Source: Phalacrocorax aristotelis (Eukaryota > Chordata > Aves > Suliformes > Phalacrocoracidae). From it: a stretch of 64,000 nucleotides of DNA. Under the pieces are notes generated by a model that saw nothing but the letters and a program-made list of their open reading frames with translations, had not been told where the DNA came from and searched no databases. Made by a program: the position numbers and the translations under genes. Positions 22,341 through 34,992 of this stretch are shown in pieces; the first letter of the stretch is position 1, and every line of letters begins with the position of its first letter. The stretch lies in the NCBI RefSeq assembly GCF_949628215.1, contig NC_134288.1:1302001-1366000 (forward strand). Direction: 5' to 3'.

Positions 22341-25300
22341 TAAAACACTTCTTGTGTTTGTTTAGGGTTTTTTAAATCTTATTTTATTTTTTCCCTCCAG
22401 AGGTAAGGCTTAGACTAAATTCTTAGTAGACCAAGCAAATTTGCTTATTCTTTCTGCCGCTTGAGGTTCTGGCAGCGTACAGGTGTGAATGATGGGGGAC
22501 TGCTCCCTGAGGTCAGTTGTCCCTCTGTCCCCGTTCCTGCTGCCTGACTGCAGGGCTGTGCTCCTTCCACGAGGGTGGCCACCCAAACAGGCAGCAAGCT
22601 CTGCGCCACACCTGGCATTCCTGGCTGCACCCCTAAGGGGTGCATGTGCTGTTCTCTACCTCCTGCTGACTCTACAGGAGTATCTTGAAGTGGAAATATT
22701 TGGTTCCCAGGATAGCATGGCATCCCCAGCACCTCACCTTGCCCCAGGCAGGGCCCTGCCCCAAACATCTAAAAACATGGCATTGCCCAAACTTAATCCA
22801 TATTCTGGTTTCTGGTGCCACCCAGTGGTCCTATGCACTGCTTCTCAGTTCTTAAATAATTGAAGGCTGTTACCGACTAGCACTGGAGGAGGGGAGGCAG
22901 AGAGCTGAGATGGTATGTGGGTAAACCCATTCCTGAGTGGGTTCCCAGTGGAAGAAAGAACAACACTGGACCATGCTGCCGTTAGGGTCGTCCCAGCCCT
23001 ACACAGCATCACTGGGTGGCCAGTGCTCCCCTCCCTGTGCCTCTGAGCCTCAGTGCTTCCTCACATGACTCCCCTGAACCACCTGTGAAATCCTGCCACC
23101 TCCCTCAGCACTAGCTGCTACTTTATCACCTTTTTCCACTTACCTGTTACCTCCAGCATTTTGTCCGTAGCTTCTCCCATCCTTTCAGCTAGCTTAATGT
23201 CAGGCCAGGGCCTTCACATTGGCTGGCAGGCCCCCCTTTGAAAGGATACCAGAAGAAGCTGCCTTACCAGGGAAGCCTCCACTCGTGCCATTGCAAGTAG
23301 CTGCAGTCTGACCTCCTACGACCAAGACCCAGTGAGGGCAATACAGGGAATACACAGAGAGGCTTGGAAGGTAAACACTCCCCAAGTAAGCTGGCAGGCA
23401 AGCCCAGCTCGTTGGCCTTGTTAGCCACATGATGCTTCCCAGGTGTTGGTAGCAAGGTGGAGTACATTGGTTGTCTCTCAGGCCCCTGGCGCTGGAGTGA
23501 AACTAGTTCTTGCCTGAGTCTCAGGTCTTTAGAGACAACCGTGCAGATCTGGGTGATCCACCTCAATGGGCCACTTCACTGTAGGTCACAGTGTGGAAGG
23601 CAAAGTCAAGTCTGCTCCCCAAGAGTGAGATTCAGTTCAGCACCGCAGAGTGAGGCAGTGTTACACAGTCAAGCAATGTAAGCAGTGCGGCAGTTTTCCA
23701 ACCCAGATTGGTACAACCCTCCCAACACACCTGCTCATTTACAGTGCATCACTGCCTGGCTTTGCCAGAACTATGTACTGAAATGCAGGGGGCTGTGGCA
23801 ACCATCTCTCTTATAAGTTTCCTAATTCAATCCAGACGCCTTCCCCTTCTTTCAAGGAACAGCCAAAAAGAAACCAGGATCCAAACTGAAAGTGTACCTA
23901 CCAGGGAAGAGGGAGGGCTTGCTGTTCCCTGAGCCATGAGAGAGCTGGCCAGGGCAGGCGCCTTGCCAGCCAGAGCACCATCCCATCATACCCAAGCAAG
24001 TTGAGCAGAGCAGACCTAATGATGGTAGCCAGGTTCAGGCAAGAGTCCAGATCATCAAGCAAGTTCATGGTGATAAGGCAGGTCCAAGTCACTCTGCAGG
24101 CTGGGGTCAGGTCTGGTGAGGATAACCAATGTCAGATGCAGTGCAGTGATTGCTGGGGATGAGGCAGGTACAAGATCAAGCTGCAAAGTCAGTCTGCAGG
24201 GCAGGATCGGTTTGGACCAGACATAACTGAGACAAAGCTAGAGAATGGTTCTCTCATAAAATAGCTCATACAGGGCCTAAAGGCCCAGGACTGAGCTTAA
24301 ATGGGACTTCTGGACCCATGGATAGGATGTGTGTGTGTGGAAGCCCCAGGTGAGGCTGGTGAGGGCCATTAAGGTCTGTTAGTGCACTGGGGGCCCTGAG
24401 AGTACCTCCCAAAACGAGGACGGGATTACCCAATGCCCTGTGCAGGGGTCTGATATCCACTCCCTACTCCTCACACCCAGAACTGGCAGATTCCCCTCTT
24501 GCACCTCCCTCCTGGGGAGCCCAGGTGCCCTCCAACAAGTCTTGGAGCACTTCAGGTTGACAGTACCAACTGCACTTGCTGTACTTTGCCTAGGAGGATG
24601 GTAATTTTCTTTCAGATCCCTCTTAAGGTGTGAGAAGTGTGCAGTAAGCTATCACTGGGCACCAACCAGCCCCTAAACATGCTAGGTAAGATGGTGCTGT
24701 GATGGACCTGAGTGAACCAACAGAGGCCTGAGTGGCCCTGACCAGCCTCACCTGGGACCTCTGGCCCTGCCATAGGCCCCAGAGACCCATTCCCACTCAG
24801 CCCTGGGCCCTCCCTCCCTGCCTGAGCTGTGGAGGGGTGCCTGTCTCCAGCTGTGGCTTCTGCCTGGGCCTTGGCTGTTACGTAGCTTATCTCTTGGACA
24901 GATCCCTTCAATGTATGTTATAGCCCACCAACCTTATCTCAACTGAGCAATTAACTTTTTTCTTTTTTCCTTTTGTTTCATATAGACACTTTTTCATATA
25001 AAAGCATTTAAAGAGTAACATGCCTAGTGCTCTCTGCCTCTTCTTGCACAGTCCCAAGCATAACTCTAGCTCTTCATGATGCCTTTGTGCTTTCCTGGGC
25101 TACCAAGAACAAGAGGTGAAGGATGAGGGGTAAATGTAGACCTGTGCAGGCACTATATGCAGAAACAATCAGTACCAGTGCTTAAATTTTTAGGTATTAT
25201 GTTAACTAGATTGGCTGCTGAGCAGAGGTGGAAAGAGGTCAATTTCCTGCCACAGGACTCTACAATCATTGCAATAGTCCTCCAGCCCAGGAATTTGTTT

Positions 25301-28300
25301 TTAGGCTTTCTGGTGTCGTTGGTCCCCATGCTGTGCTTGCTGTAGTCAACATGGATTATTTCATCTGTGCATGTGCTGCAGCACAGCAGTCCAGGACCCT
25401 GCAAAAGGCAGCAGCATTTGCCGTAACCAGGCTACCACCACCTCCTCCCTGTGTGCCCTGTGTGTTTTTGGCTGACTTATGTCTTTTTTTTTTTTTTGTC
25501 CTCACAGAAAAGCATGTTACTTCCTATTTTTCTCAGATAAAACACTAATAAAAAGAACTCCTGATGGAAATGACTTACAGAACCATATGCTGTTGTGCTG
25601 ATGGTCCAACATAGTAATAACCATGCTGTGGGCATAAGCAAGGGCTGGGAAGCAGATTGCTCTCTGGCTGTAAAGGCAATCAGGGTTGGTGTTCCTTGAC
25701 GCTTTTGCAGTCAGTGGCATGTCAGTACGGGGACCCCGTGCCCTGGCCCAGCGTGGCTCTGGGCTAAGGGGGTGCTGAGGCAGCTCTCAAGTGAGCCCTG
25801 TAGGGGCCAGCTGACTTCACACCAGGAGAACGTGGGTGGTTGTTGATTTCTGAACAAGCAGGGCATAACTGCAAACTTCCTCATGCCAGCCTAAATCCTT
25901 CACAAAGATTTGGCTGAATGTTCTTTCTTGCCAAAATCTACAGCTTACACGAGTCAATCTAGGAGATCAGTAGCAATGAGGCAACTATTCTACCCATCCA
26001 AGTCTGTAGTTCAAAATACAAAGACAGTCTTGAAATGATATTGTATTTTAATTCAATTAATTAATTTTCATGCTTTGTAGAAAAATTAATTGTTCACTAC
26101 CAAGTGATAAAACTGTCTTAAGCCAACTTAACCCTCATCCCTCACTTGTGCAATATGCACATTTAGTGCAGCTAAATGCTTGGAGTGTTTGCATTCAGAG
26201 GAAAGTAGTATTTGGAAAATAACAGCTAGAATTCAGTCTGTCTCTGTCAACTTCTCTTCTGCCTAATCCAAGTCAGATTTTCCCAAATACTGTTGTTTTT
26301 TGTTACAGTCAGAGATGTTAGAACATCTTCTCTGTGTGTTTGCATTCAGCTCTCTCCAAGGAGACGGTGTCTGCCAGAGATACCAGCTTTGACAAAACTG
26401 ACTCCCCACCAAAGCATCTAACTGAGCCAGAAGGCTGCTGCGAGTGGTATGATTCTGCAAGTAGTTCAAAATCTATTCTCCCTCTAATACTTTTTGTGAC
26501 AGCACAGAAAGCAGCATGCAGCATATGCAGCTGCAGTGCAAGGTACAGGGAGCCTATTCCATTATTTTTCCCACAGGAGACCCATTTGAATCACTGAGGG
26601 CTGTCCTGGATGATGGATGGCTCGTTTTCACCAAACACCAGGAAAGGACACTAGGGTTCAGGTAACAGCCTGTGAAGAGCCTGGAGCTTGCCCTGAATAG
26701 GCACCTCTCTCTTCTATTAGAGTAGTCAGGGGAACAGTGGGGTACAAACATAACTGTGCCATACACACACTTCATTGGGTTCACTCAAATCTACTGGGCC
26801 CGTGTGATTCCCATGCCTTCCCAGTTTTATCCAGAGAGCAAGGCTGTCTGGATCCAGAGGGCAGAGCTGTCCCAGCAGCAGCGCCTGCTCTCCTGCAGGA
26901 ACAGCTTGCAGCTCTGCCTCACTCAGATGGGGCTCTGCTGCTGGCCGCACTTTTCGAGCATCTTCCCAGGCTACAGAAATCATGATCTTCAGTCACAGAT
27001 GGGAAATGAAGCGTGCTACACTGTGAGGCCAGAGATACATGGAGGATGGCAAGCCCATATGGTAAGCTGTGCAAAAGGACCTGATGTAAGGGCCTGCGTC
27101 TCCAAAGCAGTGGACTGCTCGAGTCTCCAGTAAGCTCACTGCATGGTGTGCCGGCACCAAAAGGAGCCCTTGGCTCAAGCCGGCTGCTCAGAGAACTCCT
27201 GCAAAAGGCTGCTCATTCCCTGCAGGACAGAGAGCTGTAACGCAGTACTCTGAGGGCAGGGCTGCAAAGTTGCTCTCCACAACCCTCCTTTCTTTGTATC
27301 AAAGCCAGTGGTTCCCCTGTGTCTTTCTGGGGCTTTCATGAAAGTGGAAGAGTTGAAAGGAGCACTCTTCTTATTTCATTGGCATACCGAAAAACACTTT
27401 CCACATCAGTGCACATCGTTGTATTGACCATTTACTGAGAAGTGTAGGTGGGGCAGCACTGGTTACTGTGCAAAAGAGGGCAACAGCAGCAGCAAGATGA
27501 GGTTGGCTACTTGGTTTTCTCAAGGCAGAAAGATGCCTTGTGTAGGGTAGACAGTTTATGGTTGGGCGGCACAGACCAGGAGTGAAAGGACCATATACCT
27601 GCTCAGCAGCTCCTCGGAATGTAAAAGACACTTCTGCTCATTTTCAGGACGAGCCCCTATTTCTGCCCAAGCTGTGCCCTGCAATGGGCACAGCAGCTGA
27701 GAGCGCTGGCTCATTGTGTGCAAATAGGGGTGCCTCCATGTCTTCCAGCCTAGAAAATAGTCTGCATCAAATTCCTTTTTCTTTTATAAAGCCATGCCTT
27801 TTCTTCAGCAAATGTTTACTTGCTTAGTATTTACTTTCTCTGTGTTCACTTCCTAGTATTAAAGGAAACTGAAGCGACTAATAATAAACATGCCTGAAGG
27901 TATGGCTACGTATTAGAGGTGTGCAGTGGAAGTGATGAGAAATATGAGAATGTATCTGATGGACAACATTTTTTCACTTTTTTTTTTTTTCTGAAAAAAC
28001 TCTAAGTGGGACAACAACACTAGTGTTACAATGAAAGATGGAAGAAAATCTTTACAAGACACCTGGGGTATTGTCTTGATGAAGAAGAGCAGACTGAGGA
28101 AGTATAATTATCCAGATATTTATCCAAATTCAGGTATTATCCAAAATATCCAGATTAAAGCTATACATCTATATGTATACATACATAAACAAATTATTAT
28201 GATTATAGGTATTTTATACATGATACATATTAATGATGTATTACTTAGATATGTTATGTATATGATATATAGTGAACTGACATAATATGGATATAGAATT

Positions 28301-28850
28301 AACTGCATGCACGGTCCTGGAGACTGAGCAGTTTGGGCTGGAGCTTTGGACTAGAAATATGCTCAGTGGGTGTAAAATAATGAGTGAATTAAAACATGAA
28401 TGATAAAAGACAGCCTACAAGGAAATGCATGGTGCGGTGTAATAAGGAACTGATGAAATGCTTATAAAACAGGTCTGGCTTGTGTTTGAGCTCCAGAGGC
28501 TCAGACATCAGTGTGCTGCTCAGTTAGAGCACGACATTTGCTTGTCTACAGGACACCTGCATGACAAATCTAGTTTCTAACCAAGCTGCACAGAAGTGGT
28601 CCTGCTCCTCACGGGGTTCAGAGCTGACTCTGGAGCAGGGGGCGGTGGGGATTGGTTGCTTTCTGGGCATGCAGGGTGGGATGATGCTCCCAGGATTTCT
28701 GCCCAGCTGGGTGTCAGGAGTGGGCGGGGGAGAGGCAGACTCTGGGAGGAGCAGCTGGACACAGGTGTGATGATAAACTTCTCTACAAGGTCCAAGGTCA
28801 AGACGACCCTCATGCACGGAGGTTCATGCCAAGAGAAAATCTGAAAGATT
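22341..28850. other. Intergenic, no gene recognised
   Basis: Many short open frames, none with family resemblance or a consistent splice context. Includes poly-T/A runs and an AT-rich segment from about 28150 to 28300. No transposon family recognised here. Confidence 0.5.
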
Positions 28851-28859
28851 TTCAAGAAG

Positions 28860-29285
28860 TCAGCTGAAGCCTTTGCATTGCTGTTTACTACAGAACAGCT
28901 TCAGGCTATTCCTGGCTGAGATTCTTCTTTATGGGGAATGAGTCAGCCAGAAAACCTGTTTCATACCGAAGTAGAAGAAATCTGAAGACAAATTGCTCAT
29001 AAGAGGAAATCGCTAGCACTAGATCATACTCACTCCTGTGTTGTAGACTAAACAAGAAATTAGTCATCTACCTGCTTATGTAACTATAAAACGAAATGCC
29101 TTTGTTATGAGAGGAACGGGACATGGCAAATGCGATTCCACTTCTTAAAAGGGATTTGGGGAACTACAGACCATTGAGTTTAGTGTCTCTATCAGGCAAA
29201 TGTATGGAAGCTATACGAAAGAATATAATTGATAGAAATATCAAAAAAATATGGTAGAACAGTGATGAGTCATGATGATTTTATA
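28860..29285 (+). mobile_element. Ancient CR1 fragment
   Basis: Plus-strand order of diverged CR1 words: a segment near 29020-29045 (CTAGCACTAGATCATACTC), then CTTCTTAAAAGGGATTTGGG and GGAACTACAGACCATTGAGT near 29140-29180, which corresponds to the RT segment encoding 'P-x-F-K-K-G ... N-Y-R-P-x-S-L'. No open frame remains. It is followed abruptly at about 29290 by a GC-rich stretch of unknown origin. Confidence 0.6.
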
Positions 29286-29289
29286 GCAG

Positions 29290-30990
29290 GGAAAGTGCTT
29301 CACCGGCGAAGCAGAGAGGCTGGAGGTCCCTGACGAGTAAGGGCAGGGTTCCGTCTGAATCCCAGGAGACAGAGCCGAGAGCCTGGCTGGGGAGCGGTGA
29401 GGCCAGGGCTAAGCCCTGTCCCCTCTTCCCGGCTAGGCTGCTGCTCCGTGGCAGCTGTGCTCACCACCTGCTTTGCAAGGACGATGGGTGGTAGCACCCC
29501 GGGGTGCCCTGGCTGTGATGCTGCAGAGAAGCAGGAGGGAGCTGAGATGGGGCGATACCCCGCTGCCTGCAGCTCTCTGTACCGAGACACTGGATGGGGA
29601 GAAACCAGCGACTCCAGACTAAACCATCTCAGATGAGATTTGAAAATGAGCCACGAATTTTGAAAGGAGCTTTTCAGAGAAAGAGGTGAAAGCTGCAGTT
29701 TTTCTTCCCCCATCATCAGTTGTGTTTAAGTAATATCTCATCCCAGTTACTGCTGCATGCAATGTAAACCACAATGGGGCTTCTCGGAGAATGTAACTAG
29801 CAGACCAGAGTTAATAGTCCAATTAGGGGACAGATGGCATTTTCTAGCACGCAAAAATGCCTTAAATTTAAAACAAGTCTTTTAATTTTGGTCTTTGAAT
29901 GCCAATGGCCTTTCTCCAACATCTTCCTTTCTTTGAGAGCTGTGATTCCACGTGTGAATGAAGACTCTTTGCTGAGCGCTGCTATCATCTACCTGGTCAG
30001 CCAGGCTTGTGTTTTGAAAGCACACCATAAAACCCTCATTGGCCAAAGGATAAGAACACACAGCTAGCACAAGCTGGTACTGCAAAACAGTGATTACAAG
30101 TGGTTTTAAGCTCAACTGACAGCTGTGGTCAAAGGGAAGCCCCACTTAATACCGACCCCAGTTTTCTGTTTCTAATCCCCTGGCTCAGCTCTCTTTTCTC
30201 CCAGCGCACCTGGTCTTTTCCTGGAATCCCTTTGGGTTTATTGTCACCGCACACGTGCTCCTGGGAATTTGGCCTTTAGTTCTGGCTTTCTATTTCTGTG
30301 GACAGTGTGCCTATGTTTTGCACAGCACACACACCACAGGCTGCCCCAGTAACAGCAGCTGGTCACCCAGCTGGCGTGGAGCTGTGTGTGGGAGCCTCCT
30401 GGCCAGACACGGGCTTGGTCTCTCCTTTGCACAGCTGAGGTTGGGTGGGCACCTCTTGGTTAGCCCATAGGCCTGGCCCGAGCCCTGGCTGTGCACAGGT
30501 GCTTTGCACCCCAGGGGGTTGGGACTGCCCGGCAGACCTGCAAACCACAGTCCCTGAGCTCACCTTTTCTTCTTGTTTCTTTTTCTTTCTGTTTGCATTT
30601 AAATTTTAATTATTAAGTTCACCTCTTATTAAACAATCTTTTCATGCATACACTTTTCTATATATTTACATTCTGCAAATAAAAAAAAATATATCTGTAT
30701 CTGTATAATATATTTATACATATTTGTACAGCTTTGCATATGTAGAGATAGGTTTGTGCACATAAATATCTCTATAGTTAGCAGGTCATGTAACTGCCAG
30801 TGGAGACCACCACCCCATTGCCTGCATGGCATTGTCCTCTACCACCCACCCTGGGCTTGTGCTCACTGCCCAGTGCAGGTGCTTCGTACGGCCCTCAAAA
30901 GAAAGGTGCTCTGGCTCTGTGAGGAATTTATTAAAATACTCTTTACTGGAGGGAACATGACAAGGAAAAAGAGGACAGTAGAGACAGTCT
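29290..30990. other. Intergenic, no gene recognised
   Basis: GC-rich block to about 29640, then ordinary sequence with an A/T-rich TATA-containing patch at 30650-30780. Nothing assignable. Confidence 0.4.
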
Positions 30991-30997
30991 TATGCCC

Positions 30998-31226
30998 CTG
31001 TCATTGTTGTCTTCAGGTTCTTACAGGGTTTAGCCCAAAGTAAATAACTCCATCATTTCTGCAGGTAAGCAAAAGGCTGTTTAATGAAAACACACTGCTT
31101 TGCTTCAGGATAAAGATGATGCTAGTGGCATCATCACCAGGTGCCAGGTGGGAGCTGCCTACAGGCTTCTCTGGTGCAGTTAGCTGGTGCAGCTTGTCCT
31201 GCGGCCAGGGAGTATGTGCAGCCTGG
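30998..31226 (-). repeat. LTR-like repeat, copy A
   Basis: Resembles the segment at 37597-37835 at roughly 80 percent by eye, in the same orientation (shared CTGCAGGTAAGCAAAAGGCT and GACATCATCACCAGG-like words). Minus orientation is preferred because copy B shows CCCTATAAAACCCC on that strand and because an env-like membrane segment on the minus strand ends just before this copy. Probably a retroviral LTR remnant. Confidence 0.5.
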
Positions 31227-31340
31227 CGCAGGTCTGCTCCTACGCAGGTCAGCTGTTATGTGGATCACTGGCTCCTCAATGTGCAATGGTCTTCTGGTTA
31301 GGACCACTCCACTCCTTGATCCACGCTGGGCTGACCTTTC

Positions 31341-31526
31341 CTAAGGATACTGTAATTTGCAGTTTACTTCAGTAAGCTTTTTGGCTACTAGAAAGATCCT
31401 TATATACACAGTCATTACTACAATTAGCAATACAAGAGTAGCAACAAGTGAAAAAATTGTTGGTTGTGAGAACAGGTATACAACAGCAGTGGTTTTGGAG
31501 CTAAACCCACAAAAGTCATCCCACCA
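31341..31526 (-). pseudogene. Env-like C-terminal membrane segment (ERV remnant)
   Basis: A 61-codon open stretch without its own ATG, closed by stops on both sides. It begins WWDDFCGFSS, continues through an uninterrupted ~22-residue hydrophobic segment (centred on VATLVLLIVVMTVYI), and ends with a short basic tail (AKKLTEVNCKLQ). This is the layout of a retroviral transmembrane-protein end: membrane-proximal aromatics, anchor, short positive cytoplasmic tail. It lies directly before LTR-like copy A when read on the minus strand. The rest of an envelope gene on this strand is not recognisable. Not viable as a gene. Confidence 0.35.
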
Positions 31527-31561
31527 TCAGGCAGCAGCAGCACCAGTTACTCACCTGAGGT

Positions 31562-31951
31562 GTTGATTCTGATGTAACACTTGTACTTCTACAACATCAT
31601 GCTGTAGGCATCCGCGTTAACAACAGAAGCATTGCTGTTCCACAGCACCACATTGCTGTTCAGTTTCTACCAACAGCGGTATGTTACCTTCTAAATTTCT
31701 TGTGGACCACAGAGTGCTGTTAAGGAAACCACCCGTTCTTAGTCCAAGGAGGGCCCATGTTAGGAACCCCATGCAAGGACTGCACTACATATGCTGGGTC
31801 ACATGTGATATGCACAATTACCAACTGCTCTCACACTAACTTTATGACGACACTCATGAACTGGAGGTACGCTACAAAATCCAGTGTGGTCTATAGGAAC
31901 AACACAAAGTCAACCATCCCAGCTGGTGATAATTGTGACCTGATCTTATAA
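31562..31951 (+). pseudogene. Env-like glycoprotein fragment with one in-frame stop
   Basis: One plus-strand frame is open for about 130 codons except for a single TAA near 31722. The second half (from ATG 31757) is Cys- and Thr/Asn-rich with N-glycosylation sequons (NCS, NNT; NRS in the first half). This suggests an extracellular glycoprotein such as an ERV surface subunit. No family motif is decisive. It is on the opposite strand to the membrane segment at 31341-31526, so the two are not one gene. Confidence 0.3.
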
Positions 31952-32851
31952 AGCTGTTGAGGTACATGTGATGGAAGGGTTAACGGCTGAGCTTAGACTG
32001 CCAGATAACATCATGAGAAGGAATGTGAGCAGGGTGTCCTAAGGAGGAGATGGACCTGAAGTTTTACGGATGTAGGGTTATTAGAGTCAGCTAATCCAGT
32101 ACAGATAGAAACAAAGGGAGGCCAACTTCCCTCCCTAAAACAATACCCATTATCTCAGGAAGCAAGGGAATGTATAGGACCAATGATTTAAGATCTTCTG
32201 CAAAAAGGGATTTTAATTCCGTGTGAGTATCCCTGTAATATTCCTATCTTGCTGGTTGAAAAACCTCAGCTAGGCCTGGATGGAAAACCAGTTTATAGAT
32301 CTGTCCACGACTTATGAGCAATGAGTAAATAGGTAACTGTACTGCATCCAGTAGTTCCTGATCCTCCAACAACTATAACTGTGATGCCGGTTAACATAAA
32401 GTGATTTATGTGCAGCTTTTGTCATATTCTGGTGCATCTGGAATCTCAGTATATTTTTGCTTTCACCTGGGAAGGGGAAGAGTTAACATGGACTAGATTC
32501 CAATGTACCTGGTGGCTGTGTTATAACACGTATCATCCACACAAAAGAAATTTAGAGCTATCATTATAGAGGTTCAGCTGTGCCTAATATACGCTTGTGC
32601 TTGACTACCACCCTATATCAAAGGTTTTTTTCTATGCACAGTCCAATCACCAATTACCCCCTTTCCCACTTGGTGCAGCCTGAGATTATTGCCCTGCACC
32701 CTTGTGAGCCATCAAGCCCTGCTCCTAGTTGTGTGCCCAACAACTCAGTGAAGGTGCATGTGGGATATCTGGAAAGCAAAGGACATGTAGTGAACAATCC
32801 AGGCTGGACTGTGCGGACTTAATCTGCCTGTGAACAAGAAGGCCTCAAGGA

Positions 32852-33290
32852 TGTTGCAAGTTAAAGCCAATGCATGTAGCTGTTACTAACAAATGTGATT
32901 CTGTATTTCCCAAGACTTACAAAGTGGCATGGTACAAACTTACTGTGGGGACGTGCAGGATGGCATCATGTCTTCCTGATAAGTTGCACATTCCAAGGTT
33001 GGCCACAGGCGCTGCTCTGTCAACAGGGGCGGCATCCCATAACCCGGCGGGAGTGTCTCGTTACAGGGTAGCAAAACCAGGCGGGAGTTGCCGATGCTGC
33101 TAGTGGCTGTCCTTTGTGATAAAGCCCAAGGCTGTGCTGACCAACTAACAATAGGCTTGTGCATAATAAACAGTAGAGGCTTGTGTGTGATAAGGTGGTT
33201 GCAGAGCTATATTAACCGCCCTGTGTCTGTAATAAACTGGCATTTGCTTGATCATATTGGTCATGTGCAGTGTCCGTGACTTCCGCGTCA
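32852..33290 (+). mobile_element. Probable LTR (TG...CA), solo or 5' LTR
   Basis: Begins TGTTGCAAGTTAAAG and ends CTTCCGCGTCA, with a TATA-like element (GCTATATTAA, about 33207), an AATAAA at 33231 and a short U5-like end. This is a coherent LTR architecture of about 440 bp. The plus-strand pol remnant downstream (from 34993) could belong to the same provirus. No clear target-site duplication was seen. Confidence 0.55.
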
Positions 33291-33784
33291 GCAAGTGCAA
33301 ACCCCACCAAGCAGTCCTCTGTCATCCAGCAGCCAAGGAGGAGCTTTGGAGTGGCCGGAGGGCAGGGGCATCCAGCAATTCACATTTGCTGATACACAGC
33401 ACACAGTGAGCAAAAGCCATCTGTGAAACCTGGGTGAAGCTCCACACAGCGGTTCTGCATGAGATAAAAGAAATAAATTATTTCACGTGCCACATATGTT
33501 GGGGGACATGGTGAGGGGTGTCTGCTTGTTCTTCCAAGATTAATTTTGTCGCTCCTAGACTATGTGCCACAATTTCTTCAGGGATGGGTTTTTCCTGCCG
33601 AGGGCTAGGAGGGTGGGGGTGGGCAGGTGGCTGGGAGAAGACACAGCCAGGACAGCTGTCCCAAACTGCCCGAAGGGATATTCCCAGCTGTATAACATCA
33701 TGCTCAGCAATAAAAGCTGAAGGAAAAGTGTGGGGGAAGACCAACAGTTGTTTGTATTGGAGGCTGAAGTGAACTTAACAGGGG

Positions 33785-34992
33785 ACAAGTGGCAAAAGCA
33801 ACCTATGCTGAAAGGTCTGGTGGCCTTCTATGACAGGGTTACAGCATTGGTGGAAAAGGGAAGAGCAACTGGTATTATCTACCTGGACTTGTGCACAACA
33901 TTTGACACTTGTCAGCATCCTTGTCTCTAAATTGGAGAGACAGGGATTTGACAGATGGATCGCTCAGTGCATAAGGAATTGGCTGGATGGTTGCAAAGAG
34001 CTGTGGTCAATGGCTCGATGTCCAGGTGGAGACCAGTGACGAGTGGCGTTCCTCGGGTGTTGGCATTGGGACTAGCACTGTTTAACATCATTGTCGGTGA
34101 CGTGGACAGTGGGATTGAGTGCACCCTTGGCAAGTCTGCTGAAGACACCAAGTTGTGTGGTGCGGTCGACACACTGGAGGGAAGGGATGCCGTCCAGAGG
34201 GACCTTGACAGGCTTGAGAGGTTGGCCCATGTGAACCTCATGAAGTTCAACAAGGCCGAGTGCAAGGTCCTGCACATGGTCCAGGGCAACAGCAAGCACA
34301 GATACAGGCTGGGCAGTGAATGGGTCAAGAGCAGCCTGGAGGAGAAGGACTTGGGGGTGGTGGTTGATGAGAAGCTCAGCATTACCCATCACTGTGCGCT
34401 CGCAGCCCAGAAAGCCAACCATATCCTGGGCTGTGTCAAAAGCAGCATGGGCAGCAGGTTGAGGGAGGTGATTCTGCTCTGGTGAGACCCCACCCAGAGT
34501 GCTGCACCCAGCTCTGGATAAGAAGGACATGGACGTGTTGGAGTGAGTCCAGAGGAGGGCCACAAAGATGATCAGAGGGCTGGAGCCCTTCTCCTTTGAG
34601 GACAGTCTGGGGTTGTTCAGCCTGGAGAAGAGAAGGCTATGGGGAGACATTATAGCAGCCTTCTAGTACCTGAAGGGGTCCTACAAGAGAGACGAAGAGG
34701 ACTTTTTACAAGGTGGTGTAGTGATAGGACAAAGGTTAATGGCTTTAAATGGAAAGGAGGTATATTTAAATTAAATGTAAGGAAGAAATTCTTCATTATG
34801 AGGGTGGTGAGGCACTGGAACAGATTGCCCAGAGAAGTTATGGATGCTGCGTCCCTGGAAGTCTTCAAGGCCAGGTTGGACAGGGCTTTGAGCAACCTAG
34901 ACTAGTGGAAGGTGCCCCTGCCCATGGCAGGGGATTGAAGGTAGATGTTCTTTAAGGTCCCTTCCAACCAAAACCATTCTATGATTCTATGG
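33785..34992 (+). mobile_element. CR1 LINE inserted in an ERV remnant
   Basis: 5'-truncated CR1 starting within ORF2 reverse transcriptase (VAFYDRVTALVEKGRATGII, motif A YLDL..TFDT), then the GVPRVLALGLALFNIIVGD block. The catalytic motif reads SAED instead of an F/Y-A-D-D. Then comes the C-terminal part ending in the 3' UTR and the tail ATTCTATGATTCTATG at 34992. The frame breaks near 33930, 34485 and 34665. ERV-like pol sequence starts immediately after the tail, so the CR1 is younger than the ERV. Confidence 0.9.

Noticed and set aside
21398..22375. Several 80-266-codon open frames on both strands
   Set aside because: They lie in the CpG island, overlap each other on both strands, are Arg/Gly/Ala/Pro-rich and have no splice or family support. 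They are GC-composition artefacts.
28577..28855. Overlapping open frames on both strands near 28.5-28.9 kb
   Set aside because: No splice context, family resemblance or repeat identity; chance frames.
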